Source of the DNA: CAYGLV01 sp964351025
Lineage (GTDB): Bacteria > Actinomycetota > Thermoleophilia > Gaiellales > Gaiellaceae
Direction of reading: 5' to 3'
DNA: 26,943 nt
Assembly (NCBI GenBank): GCA_964351025.1
Contig: CAYGLV010000032.1
Location: forward strand, 1 to 26,943
Shown: positions 15,406 through 22,292 of the stretch, in pieces
Layout: every line of letters starts with the position of its first letter
How positions within the stretch are numbered: position 1 is the first letter of the stretch
Position numbers and translations under genes: made by a program
Notes under the pieces: generated by a model
Told to the model about the DNA's origin: nothing
The model's database searches: none
What the model saw: the letters and a program-made list of their open reading frames with translations, nothing else

Positions 15406-15411
15406 ATTATC
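15406..15411 (-). promoter_or_regulatory. Possible -10 box (GATAAT) for hppA
   Basis: GATAAT lies about 57 bp upstream of the hppA ATG in an otherwise GC-rich gap, giving a leader of about 50 nt that includes the Shine-Dalgarno. No clear -35 box is seen. The leader also holds a 5-bp CGCCG/CGGCG inverted repeat. Confidence 0.35.
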
Positions 15412-15451
15412 TATCACACGGGCCCGCTCCGGAGCGACGAGAACCGCAGGG

Positions 15452-16189
15452 TCACGAAAGCTCGAGCTGCGGGCACGGCACCGGCGGGCCGAGTCGGCGC
15501 TCGAGCCGCTCGATCATCTCGTCGTCGAACGTGTCGCGAATCGAGTCCACGCGCTCGTGCGCCTCGCCGTGCGCGTACCCCATGTACTCGACGAGGAAGC
15601 TCTCGAGCACGCGGTGCCGCCACAGTGCCCGCTCGCCCGCGACCCGCCCGGCCTCGGTCAGAAGCACTTCGCGCCCCGCCCCGCGCTGAACGAGCCCGGC
15701 CGCCTCGATTCGCGCGAGCGCCTCGCCCGCCGTTGCCCGTGAGACGCCGAGCGCGCGCGAGACATGCGCGGCAAGGACCGGCGCGACCGCTCGACAGTCG
15801 ACGGCCGGAGAGGCGAGCGCGTACACCGCCTGGAGGTAGTCCTCGGGGGAGTGCGACCGCTTGGTGCCCGGCCGGAGCGCGGGCCGGGCCGACGCGAAGC
15901 GCCGGACCACGTGCGTCCGGCCCGCGCCGAGCGCCTCCTCGAGCAGGGCCGCGACGGCTGCGGCGCTTGGCGCACCTTCGAGCGTCTCGAGGCCGATCGA
16001 GACCACATCCTCCCCATGCGCGACGAGCGAGCGCGTCGCGCAGGCGGAGGCGCAGCCGTCGATCGCAACAACGGCTGCCTCTTTGCCGGCTCCGTCGAGC
16101 AGCCGCCTGGCCTCTACGGCCACGTCGGCTGCGAGCGACGCGTCGGAGGAGGCGCCTGAGCACGCGACAACGACTGGGCGCTTGGGCAT
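15452..16189 (-). CDS. DGC-domain / DtxR-like fusion transcriptional regulator
   Basis: A 245-residue fusion. Residues 1-95 fit the DGC (putative zinc-binding) family: VVVACSGAS with Cys10, ADVAVEARRL, then AIDGCASACATRSL with Cys46 and Cys50. Residues 112-235 are DtxR/MntR-like: SPEDYLQAVYAL helix 1, winged helix with RALGVSRATAGEALARIEAAGLV, RHRVLESFLVEYMGY and AHGEAHERVDSIRDTFDDEMIERLERRLG. Against DtxR, the metal-site triad Cys102/Glu105/His106 aligns with His211/Val214/Asp215, so metal sensing is remodelled. It is divergent from the FTR1-polyferredoxin gene and separated from it by a palindromic operator that overlaps its own -10 box, so it most likely regulates both. Starts ATG, nearly leaderless. 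The SirR-type C-terminal domain is absent. Confidence 0.85.
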   Translation of the reverse strand: MPKRPVVVACSGASSDASLAADVAVEARRLLDGAGKEAAVVAIDGCASACATRSLVAHGEDVVSIGLETLEGAPSAAAVAALLEEALGAGRTHVVRRFASARPALRPGTKRSHSPEDYLQAVYALASPAVDCRAVAPVLAAHVSRALGVSRATAGEALARIEAAGLVQRGAGREVLLTEAGRVAGERALWRHRVLESFLVEYMGYAHGEAHERVDSIRDTFDDEMIERLERRLGPPVPCPQLELS

Positions 16190-16196
16190 GCCGCAT

Positions 16197-16202
16197 AGTG
16201 TA
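16197..16202 (-). promoter_or_regulatory. -10 box (TACACT) of the DGC-DtxR gene
   Basis: TACACT on the minus strand is followed by 7 nt and the ATG, predicting a leaderless or nearly leaderless message. Its first four bases lie inside the palindromic operator, so a bound regulator would block the promoter. Confidence 0.5.
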
Positions 16203-16216
16203 AGGCTTGCCTTACA
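16199..16216. promoter_or_regulatory. DtxR-type palindromic operator between divergent iron genes
   Basis: TGTAAGGCTTGCCTTACA is an inverted repeat with 8-bp arms and a TT centre. It resembles the TTAGG-n-CCTAA style operators of DtxR/IdeR-like regulators in size and symmetry. It overlaps the regulator's -10 box and lies 59 bp upstream of the FTR1 fusion start; TAGGGT at 16224-16229 could be the rightward -10 box. Confidence 0.8.
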
Positions 16217-16274
16217 TGTTGTGTAGGGTCATGCCGAAGATGGCGGGGCAGACGACCGGGGCCGGAGCAAGCGC

Positions 16275-18395
16275 GTGACGTCCGCGCTCGTCGTCACGGC
16301 TCGCGAGACGCTCGAAGCAACGCTCCTGCTCGGCCTCGTGCTCGCCGTGCTGCGACGCGGCGGCGGACGCGACTTCGGAACGGCTGTCTGGGCGGGCGCC
16401 GCGCTTGCGCTCGCCGCGAGCGCCGTGCTCGCCGCCGTCCTCCTGCTCGCCCTCGGCGGTCTCGGCGGGACTCCACAGGAGGCGAGCGAGAGCGCGCTCA
16501 TGTGGGCGGCTGCAGGGCTGCTGACCTACGTCCTCTGGTGGCTGCGCCGGCACGCGCGCGAGCTCGGTGGGGCGATCGCCTCCGGCGCCGAGCGGGCTCT
16601 CGCCCAACACTCCCGGCTGGCCGTCGCCGGGGTCGTCTTCCTCGCCGTGTTCCGCGAGGGGGCCGAGACGGCGCTCTACCTGGCGGCCGCTGCGGGCGAC
16701 GCCGGCGCCGCGCCCGTGGCCGCCGGCGCCGGCCTCGGGTTCGGGGCGGCCGCGACGACAGGCTGGCTGGCGTACGCGGGCGGGATGCACGCGCGCGACC
16801 CGCGCCGCTTCTTCGCCGTCACGGAGGTCGTGCTGCTTGCGTTCGCCGCCGGGCTCGTCGCACGAGCAACGCTCGAGTTCCAGGCGCTGGGCGTCTTTCC
16901 GGGCACGATCACCGTGTGGAACACGAGCGAGCTCGTGCCGGACACGGGCCTGGTCGGCGGCATTCTGCGCGGCCTCGTCGGCTACACCGCCGCCCCGTCG
17001 CTGCTCCAGCTCGTGCTCTGGCTCGGCTACATCGCGCTGGTGGCCGCACTCTGGACGGGTGGTAGCGGCCGGCCGGTCACGGACGGTGCCTGGCGCGCGG
17101 CGCCGATCGGGACGGGCTACGGCGACCGTCTCTACCGCCTCCTGCGAGCGCCCCGCTTGACCTTGGTCGGACGTGCCGCGATGGGCGTCCTGCTCACGCT
17201 GCTGCTGGCCGTGGCCCTGCTTCGGCTCGATGTCGGCCCGTTCGACAACGAGGGGCCGCTGCGGGTCGGGCCGTTCGCCGGTGGGGGCGAGAACGAGAAC
17301 AGCCTCTTCAACTTCGCCCTCTGGGTGCTGTGGCTGCCGCTGCTGACCGTCGCGACGCTTCTGCTCGGCCGCGTCTGGTGCGGCACGCTCTGCCCGCTGC
17401 GCCTCGCGACCGATGCGGCGCGAGCTCTCGGCGACCGGCTCGGCTTCCGCGGCGCGGGCACGTCGCGCCGGCTCCGGCTCGGCTGGCTGCTGCCGAGCGC
17501 GTTCATCCTCGTCACATTCCTCGTCAAATGGCTCGACGTGCAGCGCGTCGCGGCGGTCGGCGCCGTCTTTCTCCTCGCGGTCAGCGGGCTCGCGGTCCTG
17601 GTCGGCTTCCTGTTCCGGACCGGGACCTGGTGCCGCTACCTCTGTCCAGCGGGTGGCTGGCTCGCACGCGTCGCAAGGCTGAGCCCGCTCGCGCTGCGCG
17701 CCGACCCTGGCGTGTGCGCGACGTGCGTCGACAAGCCATGCCTGACGGGCACCGCTCGGGCCGGCCGGTGCCCGGTTGCTCTCAACCCGCCGCGGCTCGC
17801 CTCGACGCAGCACTGCCTCGCCTGCTGGTCGTGCGTCGCCAACTGCCCGCCGGAGCGGTCGTCACTGCGGCTGGCGTGGCGAGCGCCCGGCGCCGAGCTG
17901 CTGCGGCCCCACGCTCCGAACGCGTGGGAGTCTCTGTTCGTCGCGTCGATGCTCGGCATGTACATGGCCGTCGGCCACCGCTCGCCGGAGCTCGCGCGGA
18001 TTCCCTGGCCCCTGCTCTTCTTCGGCTTCGTCGCGCTCTCGACACTCGTCTTCGTGGCCGCGTGCTCCCTCTCGGCTCCGCTCGCCGGGATCCCTCTACG
18101 GCGGGCCCTCTCGACGTTCGGCTACATCTTCCTACCGCTCGAGTTCGGCACCGCCCTGATCGCCTTCGGAGACGACGCCCTCGAGCTCTTCGGCGCAGTC
18201 CAGCCGGCCGCCTCGGTGCTGCTCGCCGCCGGCTTCGTCTGGAGCGTCGTCGTCGGGGTCTCCGTGCTCCGCACTCAGTCCAGCGGCGGGCTCCGCGCGG
18301 TGCTCGCGGGCGTGCCCCTGGGAGCGATTCTCTTCAGCCTGCTTTTCGTCTGGCTCCAGTGGTACGCCTCCGGGCCGGTGTTCGACCCGACCTAG
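16275..18395 (+). CDS. FTR1 iron permease fused to a NapH/FtrD-like polyferredoxin
   Basis: A 706-residue membrane protein joining two normally separate components. Residues 1-260 are FTR1-type permease with both iron-binding REXXE motifs, RETLE (10-14) and REGAE (127-131), and about seven helices. After a linker, residues about 298-700 are a polytopic ferredoxin like NapH, RdxA or FtrD: membrane-linked CGTLCP (Cys369/373) and CRYLCP (Cys453/457), then two 4Fe-4S motifs, Cys481-x2-Cys484-x4-Cys489 with Cys499-Pro, and Cys514-x2-Cys517-x2-Cys520-x3-Cys524-Pro, followed by about four helices. The family precedent is FtrC plus FtrD of the FtrABCD Fe(II) uptake system; here FtrA/FtrB-type periplasmic partners are not in the window. 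GTG start; divergent from the DGC-DtxR regulator, with a palindrome between. Confidence 0.9.
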   Translation: MTSALVVTARETLEATLLLGLVLAVLRRGGGRDFGTAVWAGAALALAASAVLAAVLLLALGGLGGTPQEASESALMWAAAGLLTYVLWWLRRHARELGGAIASGAERALAQHSRLAVAGVVFLAVFREGAETALYLAAAAGDAGAAPVAAGAGLGFGAAATTGWLAYAGGMHARDPRRFFAVTEVVLLAFAAGLVARATLEFQALGVFPGTITVWNTSELVPDTGLVGGILRGLVGYTAAPSLLQLVLWLGYIALVAALWTGGSGRPVTDGAWRAAPIGTGYGDRLYRLLRAPRLTLVGRAAMGVLLTLLLAVALLRLDVGPFDNEGPLRVGPFAGGGENENSLFNFALWVLWLPLLTVATLLLGRVWCGTLCPLRLATDAARALGDRLGFRGAGTSRRLRLGWLLPSAFILVTFLVKWLDVQRVAAVGAVFLLAVSGLAVLVGFLFRTGTWCRYLCPAGGWLARVARLSPLALRADPGVCATCVDKPCLTGTARAGRCPVALNPPRLASTQHCLACWSCVANCPPERSSLRLAWRAPGAELLRPHAPNAWESLFVASMLGMYMAVGHRSPELARIPWPLLFFGFVALSTLVFVAACSLSAPLAGIPLRRALSTFGYIFLPLEFGTALIAFGDDALELFGAVQPAASVLLAAGFVWSVVVGVSVLRTQSSGGLRAVLAGVPLGAILFSLLFVWLQWYASGPVFDPT

Positions 18396-18404
18396 CCCGC
18401 GGCG

Positions 18405-18722
18405 CTACGTGGGCGGTTGCTCGGGTTCCGCCGCGGCTGCCGGTCCGCCGGCCACCGCCTTCGCGTAGGCGAGCTGGAGGTTGGCGACCACCTGGTTGAG
18501 GTCGCGCACGAACTCGGGCGGGACAGTGTCTCCGAGCACGGACAGGACGGCTCGGATCGCGTCGATTGCGACGCGCGCCTGGACGAGGTCGCCGACCTCG
18601 AGCTTCTGCCAGCCGAGCGAGGAGACCATGGTCAGGGTCTGGGCGAGGACGTCCGAGACCTTGAGCTGCCGGATCTGCTCGGCGAGCTCGTCCGGCGTCA
18701 GCTCTTTCTCAGCCACGGACAC
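18405..18722 (-). CDS. DUF1844-like small protein
   Basis: A 105-residue acidic cytoplasmic protein. The central part resembles DUF1844: VSDVLAQTLTMVSSLGWQKL, then DLVQARVAIDAIRAVLSVLGDTVPPEFVRDLNQVVANLQLAYAKAV (residue about 45-90, split here into predicted helices), followed by an Ala/Pro-rich tail. Function of the family is unknown. It starts GTG inside the last 14 bp of the ligase gene, so it is coupled to it, and converges on the iron-permease gene with a 9-bp gap. No membrane segment or signal is present. Confidence 0.7.
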   Translation of the reverse strand: MSVAEKELTPDELAEQIRQLKVSDVLAQTLTMVSSLGWQKLEVGDLVQARVAIDAIRAVLSVLGDTVPPEFVRDLNQVVANLQLAYAKAVAGGPAAAAEPEQPPT

Positions 18723-19866
18723 GCTCCGTCACCCCGACCTGCTCGGCGTAGATCTCCTCGAGCGACCAGCCCTCCTCGTGACGAGCGATCTGGCGCTCCG
18801 CGGCGTTCTGCTCGGGGATCGCGAGGTACGGTGCTGCGCCGATCTCCTCGGCGAGCGGCGCCACCCACTCGAGCAGTTGCTCGAGGCGGGCCCGGGCCGG
18901 AATCGCCTCGCCACGCTCGAAGTCGATCAGCTCGCCCGCGAGTCCGTGCCGGATCGCGCGCCAGATGTTTTCCTCGATCAGGCGGTGGGGCAGGTCGGGC
19001 AGCGGCTCGCCCTCGTCATGGGCGCGCGCGATGCGGGCGGCGAGCGAGGCCGCGAAGGCGGCGAGCGACTGTGCCTCGCCGAGATCGGGCTGCCCGTCGC
19101 AGATCCGGATCTCGACGGTTGGGAAGGCGAGGTGCGGACGGACGCTCCACCAGAGTTGCGTGTGCTCGGTGACCGAGCCGGTGGCGTAGAGGAAACGGAC
19201 GTACTCCTCGTACTCGCGCCAGGAGGCGAACGTGTCCGGGACGCCGCAGCGCGGGAAGAAGCGCGTGAAGACCTGCGTCCGCGCGGAGTGCAAGTGGGTG
19301 AAGACGTTCTCGACGAACGGCGAGCTGGCCGAGAGCGCGAGCAGCTCCGGCAGGACGTTGCGCAGGCCGTTGACGACCGCGATCGCCCGGTCGGCGCCGC
19401 GGATCCCGACGTGGACGTGCAGGCCGAAGGTGTTGTTGTGCCAGACGACGTAGCGGAGAAGCTCGTCGTTGCGGCGATAGTGCGGCGTGTCGATGATCCG
19501 CTGCTCCTGCCACGGCGACCAGGGATGCGTGCCGGTCGCGCCGAGCGCGAGCCCCATCGGCTCCGTCAGCGCCTGAAGTTGCGCGCGCCGCTCGGCCATC
19601 GCCGCGGGCACGTCGGCGAAGCTCTCGCAGCGACCGGTCTTCACCTCGACCTCGGAGGCGATCAGCTCGCCGGCGAGGTTCGGCTGCAGTGGCGAGCCCT
19701 GCGCGGCGGCCTGCACGTCCTCGAAGCGGTTGACGAGGCCGAGCGTCCCGGGGTCGAGGAGCGCGAACTCCTCCTCGACCGCGACCGTGAAGTCGTCCCC
19801 CTGCTCGAACTGCTCGCGTGCGAAGGCGAGCTGCTCGTCGGGGCTCAAGCGTTGAGCGTCACCCAT
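18709..19866 (-). CDS. GCS2-family carboxylate-amine ligase (YbdK/glutamate-cysteine ligase type)
   Basis: A 385-residue ATP-dependent enzyme that joins a carboxylate (usually glutamate gamma-carboxyl) to an amine such as cysteine. Family marks in order: TVAVEEEFALLDP (start of the ATP/metal-binding sheet), LIASEVEVKTGRC, TGTHPWSPW, NTFGLHVHVGI, LLALSASSPF, TRFFPRCGVP, WWSVRPHLAFPTVEIRICD and HRLIEENIWRAIRHG. Length is normal. The real amine partner is not shown by sequence; actinobacterial members include EgtA and YbdK-like enzymes of unknown substrate. The ATG was preferred over a GTG three codons earlier; a TAGTGT -10-like box lies 10 nt upstream. The DUF1844-like gene overlaps its end. 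Confidence 0.9.
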   Translation of the reverse strand: MGDAQRLSPDEQLAFAREQFEQGDDFTVAVEEEFALLDPGTLGLVNRFEDVQAAAQGSPLQPNLAGELIASEVEVKTGRCESFADVPAAMAERRAQLQALTEPMGLALGATGTHPWSPWQEQRIIDTPHYRRNDELLRYVVWHNNTFGLHVHVGIRGADRAIAVVNGLRNVLPELLALSASSPFVENVFTHLHSARTQVFTRFFPRCGVPDTFASWREYEEYVRFLYATGSVTEHTQLWWSVRPHLAFPTVEIRICDGQPDLGEAQSLAAFAASLAARIARAHDEGEPLPDLPHRLIEENIWRAIRHGLAGELIDFERGEAIPARARLEQLLEWVAPLAEEIGAAPYLAIPEQNAAERQIARHEEGWSLEEIYAEQVGVTERVRG

Positions 19867-19896
19867 AAGCCGCACTACACTAGTTGAAGCAATGGG

Positions 19897-21138
19897 TCAG
19901 GCGAACGGTGCCAGCAGCCGCTCGGCGACGCCTGCCCAGCTCCAGCGCGCAACGGCGGCTCGCCGCGCCGCGGCGGCAAGCGCGTCGCGGTCGGCGGAGG
20001 GAAGCGCCAGCAGCTCACGCAGCTTCGAGGCGAGCTCGGCGGGATCGCCCGCGGCCACTGCCGCGAGGTGACGCAAGCCGGGTGGGTACTCCTCCTCGAG
20101 CCCGTCCGCGATCTCGGCGAGCCCGGAGTGGCGCGCGACCAGGGGTGGCGAGCCCGCCGCCGCGGCCTCGGCAGCGACCATGCCGAACGCCTCGGGGAAG
20201 ATCGACGGCACGACGGTCACGTCGGCGAGCGGAAGCAGGTGGCGCAGGTGCCGGTGCTCGAGCGGGCCGGTGAAGAGGACGCGCTCGCCGGCCAGCCGCT
20301 CGAGCTCGTCGCGATAGTCGCCGAACCCGACGATCACCGCGCGTGCCCTCACGTCGTGCAACGCCTCGAGCAGGACGTGGACGCCCTTGTTGTAGAGCAG
20401 CTTCCCGAAGTAGACGATCGTGGGCTGATCGCCGGCGAGGAATGCAGCAAGCCGGTCCGCGTTTCCCTCGTCGGGCAGTCGCTCGGCCGCGTTGCCCGGA
20501 TTCGGCGAGTCACGGCGAGCCTCCTCGAGGAGGTGCACGAGAGCCTCGGCTCGGTCTTGCGGGCGAAACTCGTCCGTGTCCACTCCCGGTGGAACGACGA
20601 AGACGTTCTCCGCCGGCCCCACCACCTCGTCGAGGACCTCGCGGATGTGCTCGGAGCCGGCGAAGACGGCTGTGGCCCGGGTGAGGGTCTCCCTTGCCCA
20701 CGCCGCGAGCTCCGCGTTTCCGCGCATCGAGTACTCGAGCTCGGAGCCGTGCGCCTTGACGGCAAACTGCGCGCCCGCCGCGGCGCCGACCGGGGCGCCG
20801 AGCAGAACGTGGTTGCAGAAGACGACGTCGGCCGGCAGCAGCTCGCGCAACGCTCCCGCGTTGGCCTCGACGAACCGGTCGCGCTCGGCCCGCGTGCAGT
20901 CCTGGAGCAGCTTCGCCTCGATCCCCTCGTAGCGGTCGAGCACGAAGACCGGCAGGATCGCGCCCGGGTCAGGCCGGACGACCTCTGCCCTCCCGACGTC
21001 GTAGCGCTCGGGGTGACGCTCCTGGCAGACGACGACGACCTCGTGACCGGCGAGGCTCCACTCGCGTGCGAGCGCGCGCGTGTAGACGTTGGAGCCGGTC
21101 CCGCCGAGCAGGTAGCCGTGCCAGAGGAGGATCCTCAT
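19897..21138 (-). CDS. Family 4 glycosyltransferase
   Basis: A 413-residue GT-B fold transferase using a nucleotide-sugar donor. N-terminal domain: MRILLWHGYLLGGTGSNVYTRA with the glycine-rich acceptor loop, and CNHVLLG/VKAHGSELEYS. C-terminal donor domain: IVYFGKLLYNKGVHVLLEAL, VLFTGPLEHRHLRHLLPLADVTVVPS and FPEAFGMVAAEAAAAGSP, which contains the E-x7-E pair of the family. No signal or membrane segment, so it is cytoplasmic or peripheral. The ATG is 35 bp downstream of rex, which suggests read-through from the rex unit. Acceptor unknown. Confidence 0.9.
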   Translation of the reverse strand: MRILLWHGYLLGGTGSNVYTRALAREWSLAGHEVVVVCQERHPERYDVGRAEVVRPDPGAILPVFVLDRYEGIEAKLLQDCTRAERDRFVEANAGALRELLPADVVFCNHVLLGAPVGAAAGAQFAVKAHGSELEYSMRGNAELAAWARETLTRATAVFAGSEHIREVLDEVVGPAENVFVVPPGVDTDEFRPQDRAEALVHLLEEARRDSPNPGNAAERLPDEGNADRLAAFLAGDQPTIVYFGKLLYNKGVHVLLEALHDVRARAVIVGFGDYRDELERLAGERVLFTGPLEHRHLRHLLPLADVTVVPSIFPEAFGMVAAEAAAAGSPPLVARHSGLAEIADGLEEEYPPGLRHLAAVAAGDPAELASKLRELLALPSADRDALAAAARRAAVARWSWAGVAERLLAPFA

Positions 21139-21173
21139 GCACTCATCGTGCCCGAACCCCGGAAGGGCAGCGC

Positions 21174-21794
21174 TTACGCCAAGTGGAAGTACAGCGCGTA
21201 GAGCAGTTCCACGGCCGGATTGGACGTGTGCACGGCTACGTCCGCCGGCGTGTTGAGCAGCGCCTCGGAGTAGTTGAAGATGATCTTCACGCCTGCGGCG
21301 ATCAGATCGTCCGCGGCCTGGCGTGCGCCCTCCGCCGGCACGGCGAGCACGCCGACGATGATGTTGTGCTCGCGAATCCCGTCGGCGAGGGCCGCGTACG
21401 GGCTGACGGTCACGTTGCCGATGCTGCGGCCGACCTTGTCGGGGTCGTTGTCGTAGACGGCGGCGATGTTGATGCCGTGCTCGGCGAAGATCGGCGAGCT
21501 CGCGATCGCCTGGCCGAGCCGGCCGGCGCCGACGAGGGCGATGTTGTGCTGTCCCTGCGTGCGCAGGATCTTGCGAATCTCACCGAGCAGCGAGTTGATG
21601 TTGTACCCGACGCCCCGCTTGCCGAACTTGCCGAAGCCGGACAGGTCGCGCCTGATCTGCGTCGCGTTGATGTTGGTGTAGTTGGAGATCTCCTGCGAGG
21701 AGATCCGCTCCTTGCCCATCTTCTCCGCCTGGGCGAGCACCTGCAGGTACCGGCTCAGTCGCGCGGCGACCCCTACCGTCAACCGATCCGCCAA
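21174..21794 (-). CDS. rex: Redox-sensing transcriptional repressor Rex
   Basis: A 206-residue homodimeric repressor that senses the NADH/NAD+ ratio. The N-terminal winged helix covers residues 8-75 (SRYLQVLAQAEKMGKERISS, then SNYTNINATQIRRDLSGFG with the recognition helix and GKRGVGYNI wing). The Rossmann domain starts at NIALVGAGRLGQAI and runs through AAVYDNDPDKVG, to NYSEALLNTP and VELLYALYFHL at the swapped C-terminal helix. It starts at TTG preceded by AAGGAG with 7-nt spacing; upstream codons up to 260 residues read through the intergenic operator and do not look coded. A Rex-like site lies just upstream. Full length for the family. Confidence 0.97.
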   Translation of the reverse strand: MADRLTVGVAARLSRYLQVLAQAEKMGKERISSQEISNYTNINATQIRRDLSGFGKFGKRGVGYNINSLLGEIRKILRTQGQHNIALVGAGRLGQAIASSPIFAEHGINIAAVYDNDPDKVGRSIGNVTVSPYAALADGIREHNIIVGVLAVPAEGARQAADDLIAAGVKIIFNYSEALLNTPADVAVHTSNPAVELLYALYFHLA

Positions 21795-21820
21795 GACGTG
21801 CTCCTTCGGTTCAGAGGGTT

Positions 21821-21837
21821 TGTAACAGCGCGTCACA
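21821..21837. promoter_or_regulatory. Rex-like operator upstream of rex
   Basis: On the minus strand TGTGA-7 nt-TTACA, one mismatch from the TGTGA-N7-TCACA Rex consensus. It sits 27 bp before the TTG start, between the glutaredoxin-like and rex genes, so autoregulation is likely. Confidence 0.55.
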
Positions 21838-21876
21838 TTCTGCCAGCGCCGCCGTGCGCACGACGTCCGAACCGGC

Positions 21877-22119
21877 TTACGGCCGACGGGCGAGCCGCTC
21901 GCGCACCACCCGCGGCGATACGAAATGGGTACAAACGCGCTCACCGTCGACCTCAACGGCAGGGATGTGCTCGCGATACGCAGCCTCGAGGATCGCGTTG
22001 CCGCCGATGTCCACCTTGCGATAGTCGAAGCCGAGCTCGCCGGCGAGCCGATCGAGCACCGCCTCGGCGCCCTCGCAGAGCTCGCAGTCCGCCGCGCCGT
22101 ACAGAGCGATGTCGGTCAT
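21877..22119 (-). CDS. Small glutaredoxin-like thiol protein (DUF836 type)
   Basis: An 80-residue thioredoxin-fold protein. The start MTDIALYGAADCELCEGAEAV carries the C-x-x-C redox pair at Cys12/Cys15, next DYRKVDIGGNAILEAAYREHIPAVEVDGE with the cis-Pro of the fold at Pro53. It is smaller than classical glutaredoxins and close to DUF836/YruB-like proteins. It is the first gene of the rex unit, 82 bp ahead of rex; this order (glutaredoxin-like, rex) recurs in Actinobacteria, usually with hemA next, which is absent here. A TAGATT -10 box 7 nt from the ATG suggests a leaderless start. Reductive partner unknown. Confidence 0.85.
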   Translation of the reverse strand: MTDIALYGAADCELCEGAEAVLDRLAGELGFDYRKVDIGGNAILEAAYREHIPAVEVDGERVCTHFVSPRVVRERLARRP

Positions 22120-22126
22120 CGCCGTC

Positions 22127-22132
22127 AATCTA
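22127..22132 (-). promoter_or_regulatory. -10 box (TAGATT) of the glutaredoxin-rex unit
   Basis: TAGATT is followed by 7 nt and the ATG, with no Shine-Dalgarno, predicting a leaderless or one-nucleotide-leader message. The stretch from here to the hairpin at 22261 contains no gene that I can support, only a GCGGGA/TCCCGC small stem near 22196-22212. Confidence 0.5.
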
Positions 22133-22260
22133 GACGGCTGGGCGCGAGCGAAGCGAGGCGCAAGCCCGACCAACGAGACCCGCCGTCGCGCGGAGCGGGA
22201 TTCACTCCCGCGCAGCGCACACCCATGCTCGAACAACGAGAGCTGCAGAAGAAGGGGGCT

Positions 22261-22287
22261 CGTGGGGGAAACATGGTTTCCCCCACG
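22261..22287 (-). terminator. Perfect 12-bp hairpin after the glutamate dehydrogenase gene
   Basis: CGTGGGGGAAAC and GTTTCCCCCACG form a 12-bp perfect stem with a 3-nt loop, starting 5 bp after the gdhA stop. The following minus-strand sequence is AGCCCCCTTCTTC, pyrimidine-rich rather than a U-run. Strong candidate for the gdhA terminator. Confidence 0.75.
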
Positions 22288-22292
22288 GTGGT

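Noticed and set aside
16212..17813. 533-codon minus-strand frame opposite the FTR1-polyferredoxin gene
   Set aside because: No recognisable domain; the plus strand carries conserved REXXE and cysteine motifs.
22133..22260. Possible short gene or RNA between gdhA and the glutaredoxin-like gene
   Set aside because: No open frame with a start signal and no convincing structure beyond one 6-bp stem.
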